From positions 1 to 45,301 of the forward strand of contig JAADGO010000055.1 in NCBI GenBank assembly GCA_013152355.1: a stretch of 45,301 nucleotides of DNA. The letters run 5' to 3'. Shown here piece after piece: positions 40,294-45,301 of this stretch (position 1 is the first letter of the stretch; each line of letters opens with the position of its first letter). This stretch comes from Chlorobiota bacterium. GTDB taxonomy: Bacteria > Bacteroidota > Bacteroidia > Bacteroidales > Prolixibacteraceae. Under the pieces are notes generated by a model. It did no database searches and had not been told where the DNA came from. It was given only the letters and a program-made list of their open reading frames with translations. The translations under genes were made by a program, and so were the position numbers.

Positions 40294-42639
40294 TTAAAAG
40301 TTGAAATTGTAAGTTATAGCAGGGACAATAGACCCTATAATCGATAACCGGATTGCCTCCGAGACCCTCGGATTATCTTCGTTTTGCCTAAAAGTAACCG
40401 AATAGGCATTCCTCCGGGCATACACATTGTAGAACGACAGGTTCAACGTCTGCCTGGTTTTTCTATGCTCATTCTTTTTAGGGTTGTAGGTGACCGAAAA
40501 ATCGAGGCGGTGGTAGTCCGGTATACGGTTACTGTTGCGTTTTGCATAATGATACAAGGTATTCCCCTGGACATAGTATTTTGCAATTGGGTAAGTAACC
40601 GGGTTACCGGTAGCATACAGCCAGGTTGCCGACAAAGTAAAACGCTTGCTCAATTCGTAATTCAAAACCAGCGATACATCATGTGTCCGGTCGTAACTTG
40701 ACGGGTATGCTTCGCCACCATTTATGCCCGGTATCTTCCGCATAGTTTTAGCCAATGTATAACTCACCCACCCCGTAATCCTCCCCTCTTGCTTTTTCGC
40801 CAGCACCTCAAGCCCATAAGAGTATCCTTTGCCATGTAAAAGCTCTGTTTCAAGGTCTTCATTCAGGAAAAGCTCTGCCCCGTCTTTGTAGTCAATCACA
40901 TTTTGCATGCCTTTATAATAAACCTCTACAGAAGTCTCAATGGCATTATTTTTAAAATTCCTGAAATACCCCAGTGCCACCTGGTCGGCAATCAGCGGCT
41001 TGATGTATTTACTTGTCGGCAGCCAGATGTCAAGTGGCGTGGGCGAATTAGTATTGCTTATGAGGTGCAGGTTCTGTACCATCCTGTTGTAAGATGCTTT
41101 TATGGAACTTACCCTATTCAATGAATACCTGGCCGACAGGCGCGGTTCAAGGTTGATGTACGGGTCATCGATCCATTCGCCTTTACCATATTCTTTTACA
41201 CTAATAACCTCCTCACTCTCAGGAGCATCCGGATGAAGGTATTCCCTGACTTTCCCTTCTCCTATTTGCTGGAAATGCGATAGCCTGAAACCATATCTAA
41301 TAACTAACCTACTGCCGGCCTTTTGTTCATTTGAGGCGTAAACAGCATTCTCCAGCGCATTGTAATTGGTCAAAGTAATATCTTTGTAAAATGAACTTTC
41401 GCCGGTAGTGACATTCCCCGGCTCAAAATGATGGAGGATTAAGTTTATTCCAAAATTAACTTTGTTGTTAGAATTAAGGAACCAGGAAAAGTCCTCTTTA
41501 ATATTGAAATCCTTGATTTGCGAATTCCATTCGAACTGGTCGGCACTATTTCCAGGCACACCCAGTTTATAATCGTATTTTGAATAAATAAGTGACGTAT
41601 TAAAAAATAATTTGCTTCCAAAAATGTGGTTCCAGCGTAATGTCCCGGTAATATTCCCCCACCGCATGTATATCGACTCACCCAGTTTAAAATAGTCGTC
41701 ACCTGTATAGCCTGAAATAAAAACATGGTCGTTATTGCTGAACCTGATGTTTGTTTTAAGATTCAGGTCGTAGAAGTACAGTTTGTTTTTCTGTAAAGCC
41801 TCTATCCCTGCCAGCCTGCCAATAAAATCGGCATACGTGCGGCGGCCCGAAATAATATAACTCCATTTATCTTTAACCACCGGGCCTTCAAGTGTCAGCC
41901 GGCTGGAAATATTGCCAATTCCTGCATTGCCATGGAACTCGTTCGTGTTCCCGTCTTTCATACGGATATCAACCACCGAAGATGCTTTACCTCCATATTT
42001 CGCAGGTATCCCCCCTTTATACACCTGGATATCTTTGATGGCATCGGAGTTAAAAACCGAAAAAAAACCCAGCAGGTGAGAGGCATTATATACCGGAGCC
42101 TCATCTAAAACCAACAGGTTCTCGTCGGGGCCGCCCCCGCGGACATACAACCCCGAGCTCCCTTCTCCCCCACTCTGAATGCCAGGAAGTAATGTGATAG
42201 CTTTCAGCACATCGACCTCGCCCATAAATGCAGGTAATTTTTTCACCAGTTTTACCGACACCTTCTCCATACTCATATCAATGCTCTCAATATTGCGGTC
42301 TTTTTGTTTGCCCGATACGGTAACCTCTTCAATTTGTTTTGATTCTTCAACCATTAATATGGTTAATTGCCGATTTTCGTTCAATTCTATCCGAAGTTCC
42401 TGTGTCTCGTACCCAATGTATGAAAAAATTACATTGTAGGTGCCTTTGGGTACAGTGATGGAATAAAACCCGTAAGAGTTGGAAATTACACCCGTTGAAA
42501 TTTCAGGGAAATAACAGTTGGCAGCAATCAGTGCCTCCCCGCTGGCTTTGTCAATGATGTAACCATTAAGGGTAACCATCTGTGCAGCCCCTGAGAAAGC
42601 GGTAGCAAGGAATAACAGAATAGTACAGAATCGTTTCAT
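40294..42639 (-). CDS. TonB-dependent receptor with carboxypeptidase-regulatory-like N-domain
   Basis: 781 residues, signal peptide 1-19. A beta domain (about 22-100: VTLNGYIIDKASGEALIAAN, GFYSITVPKGTYNVIFSYIGY) is followed by the plug (about 120-230: LLPGIQSGGEGSSGLYVRGG, ENLLVLDEAPVYNASHLLGF, IQVYKGGIPAKYGGKASSVV) and a barrel ending ITYNFNF. It imports a ligand with TonB energy. It lacks the SusC marks, and has the smaller layout typical of the DUF4249-linked receptors. What is imported cannot be told; iron chelates or small metabolites are common alternatives to glycans. Confidence 0.93.
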   Translation of the reverse strand: MKRFCTILLFLATAFSGAAQMVTLNGYIIDKASGEALIAANCYFPEISTGVISNSYGFYSITVPKGTYNVIFSYIGYETQELRIELNENRQLTILMVEESKQIEEVTVSGKQKDRNIESIDMSMEKVSVKLVKKLPAFMGEVDVLKAITLLPGIQSGGEGSSGLYVRGGGPDENLLVLDEAPVYNASHLLGFFSVFNSDAIKDIQVYKGGIPAKYGGKASSVVDIRMKDGNTNEFHGNAGIGNISSRLTLEGPVVKDKWSYIISGRRTYADFIGRLAGIEALQKNKLYFYDLNLKTNIRFSNNDHVFISGYTGDDYFKLGESIYMRWGNITGTLRWNHIFGSKLFFNTSLIYSKYDYKLGVPGNSADQFEWNSQIKDFNIKEDFSWFLNSNNKVNFGINLILHHFEPGNVTTGESSFYKDITLTNYNALENAVYASNEQKAGSRLVIRYGFRLSHFQQIGEGKVREYLHPDAPESEEVISVKEYGKGEWIDDPYINLEPRLSARYSLNRVSSIKASYNRMVQNLHLISNTNSPTPLDIWLPTSKYIKPLIADQVALGYFRNFKNNAIETSVEVYYKGMQNVIDYKDGAELFLNEDLETELLHGKGYSYGLEVLAKKQEGRITGWVSYTLAKTMRKIPGINGGEAYPSSYDRTHDVSLVLNYELSKRFTLSATWLYATGNPVTYPIAKYYVQGNTLYHYAKRNSNRIPDYHRLDFSVTYNPKKNEHRKTRQTLNLSFYNVYARRNAYSVTFRQNEDNPRVSEAIRLSIIGSIVPAITYNFNF

Positions 42640-42814
42640 TTAAACATTGTATTTAGTCTTCTTTGTTTCTTTTTTCCAGCATTACAAAACTGTTAATTAT
42701 ACAGCAGCCTAAATTACAAGAAACGATGAATTGTGGAATTTCACCGGTAAGATAGCAATTGGAAATATTGCAGGAGTGCCCGTGGTATGAAATATTTGAC
42801 ATTAAATATAAAAT

Positions 42815-45301
42815 TTATTCATTCTTTAATGCCAAAATTAACTTTTTATTTTTTAGTGATAACGATGTCAACAAAACAACCCAGATAAATCCATTTAGCA
42901 GGACTGCCAATACAATAATCAGAATTGTACTTACCGAAACACCTGTGTTTGCCGATGTTAAACTTGGCAAAGTAGCTAAAATAGCAGCCAGCAAACCTAT
43001 AAAGACCCCGGCCGACAACAAACCCGTATATTCCCTGGCAACCACGTTAAAAATCGTCCTGTTTGGGAAACCTACCGCTTTCATCAGGGCTATTTCATTT
43101 TTGCGTTCGAGCATGCTGCGGGCCAATACAATTGCCATGCCGATTGTCCCCAAAGCAAGGCCCAATGCGCCTAAGGCCAGGAATATTGAAAGGTAAGTGT
43201 TTGTCACCGAATAAAATTCTGCCAGCCGTTGGGGTGCGGGTGACATCTCCCAGCCATAATCGCGGAAGTTAAGGTATAATTCTTCAGCTATCTTTTTACT
43301 CTTTTCAGGATTCCCGTCAATAAGGAAAACAGAAGAACCGCTGCTGGTTGGGAAATTTCCCAGGAAATGGTTATTCCCTATAATTACATACCCCTGGAAA
43401 ATGGAAGGAGCCAGGCCTCCGATTAATTTAAGGCGCAATGTATCGCCCGTTTCATTTAGATAATTCAACGTATCGCCAACCTTTTTCCCCAGCCCCCATA
43501 AAATAACTGTCTGGTCGGCAATGGCAGGCACTACCCCCCCATCCAGTTCCTGGCTTAACGACTGCCACGGCTTATCCTGTCCGGGCGGGCTTTTAACAAA
43601 GCTAAACCTGCCTTCCAATTCCCCGGGGTTTACCCCAAGGATGGTAGGGTTTGAAACCCGGTTGAGGTTCAGGCAGCTGGCATCATCGCCTTCAACTTTA
43701 CGTAACTGTACAACAGAAAAATCTTCCGACAACCCCTCTTCTGCCCTTTTTGCTTTATCATTCATATTAAAAGGTACGGGCATAGTTGTTTCTGCAAAGT
43801 AAAGGAAACCTCCTGTACCACTGCTCTTCTCATAAGCATTCGCAAACATATCCTGCCTGTTCGCACCTGTTGAAATAACCAAAAAGGTACCCAGGGCAAA
43901 CAGTATGATGATGGTTAATGAACGGTTACGGTTCCTCACTGTATTACGGATACTTAAGCCCAGAATAGAAAGTTTAGAGGCCCTCCTCCCGGCCACATAT
44001 TGTAAAATCCGGCCCGAAAACAGCAGCAATGAAAACAGCATCAACCCTCCTGACATAAAAAAGAGCGATGGATTCTGGCTATCACTGAAAACGAATTGAG
44101 AAAAAACAATTATTATTGCTGAGAAGAGGAACAGGATGGCAGCTACCCATTTAACCCTTGCAACCCATTTCTTTTCGTTGGCAATTATTTTCTTCTGAAT
44201 ATCGGCTGCCTGTTGCTTTAATTTTTTACGGATTGAAAAATTTATTACCAGTACAGTTATTAAATTACTGATCAAAAACCCAACAAAAAGTGTTTTTGGC
44301 AATAACTTTATTTCCAGGATATTGGTACGTACAATATCGTACCACAGGCTGTTCAGGGCCTTAAAAACAATTTGGGTATAAAAAATTGCTAATACCACCC
44401 CGATCAAAGAACCAATAATGGAGACAAAAACCCCCTCAGCCAAAAAGATTGATTTTACCTGTTTCGAAGTAAATCCAAGTGTGCTTAACGTGCCGATTTG
44501 TGAAAAGCGGTTTTCAAGGTTCAGTAAAAACAGCAGCCAGGCAAGCAAAATCGCAGCCACTAATAAAAAGAAACTCAGCCCGATAAACAACTGGCTGAAA
44601 TCGACCCCGTTTTGAGCGGCAAGCCTCCCTTCGTCTTTCACAGCAGCAACTGAGAAGCCCAATGCCGATGGAGGGATTTTAGTGAAAACTTCTTCAAACC
44701 CGGCCTTATCAAGCCCCCCTTTATCGAAGCGGATGGAGGTGTAGTCGCCAAACCTGTTCGACCAGAGTTTCAATGCAGTTTTAATTGAAATAAATGCTTT
44801 GGGCGTACCCTTATAATCATCCCAATAATCTTCGTCTTTGTTACGGATCTTCCCCAGGTCGATGGGTACGCCGGCTTCCCATTCGCTGCAATGCCCTGCA
44901 TCTGACAACCCCGGGAAAAAAGGCATTAATGTCCTGTCGGCATAACGGCTGTGCATGCCAACCACTTTTTTTACCACAAATGGGGTAGTTTCTTCTTTCA
45001 ACTGCCGTAGAGGCCCAATAACAAAATATTTCAAACGAAGCGTATCGCCTGTTTTAGCGCCCAGGTCATCAGACAGCCATTGGTTAATAATTATTTCATC
45101 AGGACTAAGTTCATTTTCCGAAACCGTTGAAACAAACGAATAGGGAGTCTCTTTTTCCCCTCCCTGGCCTTTGCCCTTTTGAATCCCGTTCACAAAATAA
45201 GTCAGTACCCCTCTTGCTCCCGGCAATGCCCCATACGCTTCATACACCCTGTCTTCAATGAACACCCTTTCCGACAGCACCTCAACTTCGTTGTCTGCCC
45301 C
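42815..45301 (-). CDS. ABC transporter permease, FtsX/MacB type (5' truncated by window)
   Basis: 828 residues are visible and the frame stays open past the window edge, so the N-terminus with its first membrane helix is missing. Two FtsX repeats: one with helices near FIGLSFFLLVAAILLAWLLF, FSQIGTLSTLGFTSKQVKSI and VSIIGSLIGVVLAIFYTQ, the second near the C-terminus with ALMKAVGFPNRTIFNVVARE and LLSAGVFIGLLAAILATL. Large extracytoplasmic parts lie between. Such two-repeat permeases work with a separate ATPase, here outside the window, to move lipoproteins or drive envelope stress responses rather than small-molecule uptake. It lies 175 bases upstream of the receptor. Confidence 0.9.
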   Translation of the reverse strand, partial: GADNEVEVLSERVFIEDRVYEAYGALPGARGVLTYFVNGIQKGKGQGGEKETPYSFVSTVSENELSPDEIIINQWLSDDLGAKTGDTLRLKYFVIGPLRQLKEETTPFVVKKVVGMHSRYADRTLMPFFPGLSDAGHCSEWEAGVPIDLGKIRNKDEDYWDDYKGTPKAFISIKTALKLWSNRFGDYTSIRFDKGGLDKAGFEEVFTKIPPSALGFSVAAVKDEGRLAAQNGVDFSQLFIGLSFFLLVAAILLAWLLFLLNLENRFSQIGTLSTLGFTSKQVKSIFLAEGVFVSIIGSLIGVVLAIFYTQIVFKALNSLWYDIVRTNILEIKLLPKTLFVGFLISNLITVLVINFSIRKKLKQQAADIQKKIIANEKKWVARVKWVAAILFLFSAIIIVFSQFVFSDSQNPSLFFMSGGLMLFSLLLFSGRILQYVAGRRASKLSILGLSIRNTVRNRNRSLTIIILFALGTFLVISTGANRQDMFANAYEKSSGTGGFLYFAETTMPVPFNMNDKAKRAEEGLSEDFSVVQLRKVEGDDASCLNLNRVSNPTILGVNPGELEGRFSFVKSPPGQDKPWQSLSQELDGGVVPAIADQTVILWGLGKKVGDTLNYLNETGDTLRLKLIGGLAPSIFQGYVIIGNNHFLGNFPTSSGSSVFLIDGNPEKSKKIAEELYLNFRDYGWEMSPAPQRLAEFYSVTNTYLSIFLALGALGLALGTIGMAIVLARSMLERKNEIALMKAVGFPNRTIFNVVAREYTGLLSAGVFIGLLAAILATLPSLTSANTGVSVSTILIIVLAVLLNGFIWVVLLTSLSLKNKKLILALKNE

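Noticed and set aside
1-45301. CRISPR array or phage module
   Set aside because: The only tandem repeat (39138-39190) has no spacers; no cas, integrase, capsid or transposase genes were recognised.

Overview
The window reads as a chromosomal segment of a Bacteroidota bacterium, most likely a free-living or gut-type member of Bacteroidales/Marinilabiliales. The signs are a SusC/SusD pair with an ECF sigma/FecR switch, a DUF4249/TonB-receptor pair, a GH97 enzyme, promoters of the TTTG-N19-TAnnTTTG type, weak Shine-Dalgarno use and moderately AT-rich DNA. No plasmid, phage or CRISPR signal was seen.

Layout. 1-4.3 kb (+): the 3' part of carB (of the animal CAD/CPS1-like type), a terminator, a 166-bp near-symmetrical palindromic element, then a DUF368 undecaprenyl-phosphate-translocase-like gene and aroE. 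4.5-9.5 kb (-): a GH97 glycosidase and a large, uncharacterised receiver plus PEP/pyruvate-binding protein. 9.8-20.3 kb (-): a polysaccharide utilisation locus reading ECF sigma, FecR, SusC with an STN signalling domain, SusD, GH20 hexosaminidase and a nitrilase-fold lipoprotein. 20.4-27.9 kb: a polyprenyl-phosphate-type GT2 and UDP-glucuronate-4-epimerase-like gene around rnpB (+), followed by the sulfate set cysNC, cysD and an SLC13 permease (-). 28.2-29.3 kb: tRNA-Lys(TTT) and an AAA ATPase/DUF4143 gene that has lost its ATPase half. 29.3-31.9 kb (-): a DUF1961-like secreted protein, a frameshifted aroC and a SlyD-like isomerase with a Cys-rich tail.

32.1-39.1 kb (+) is the most unusual part. 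It holds a pilin-like secreted protein, a PapD-like chaperone, a 907-residue usher-like outer-membrane barrel with Ig-like domains in front and two regulatory-like domains behind, a paralogous second pilin-like protein, a third small secreted protein, and a Rieske/glutamate-synthase fusion, closed by a terminator. It looks like a Bacteroidota counterpart of a chaperone-usher surface-fibre system and is my candidate for an undescribed system. 39.1-45.3 kb (-): tandem repeats, a gene remnant, a DUF4249 lipoprotein, its TonB-dependent receptor and a partial FtsX-type ABC permease.

How the genes fit together: much of the window serves the cell envelope, namely glycan capture and digestion, glycan building and possible sulfation, lipid-carrier recycling and surface-protein export. 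Housekeeping genes (carB, aroE, aroC, rnpB, tRNA-Lys) are scattered between. All assignments come from reading motifs in the sequence; no database search was run.
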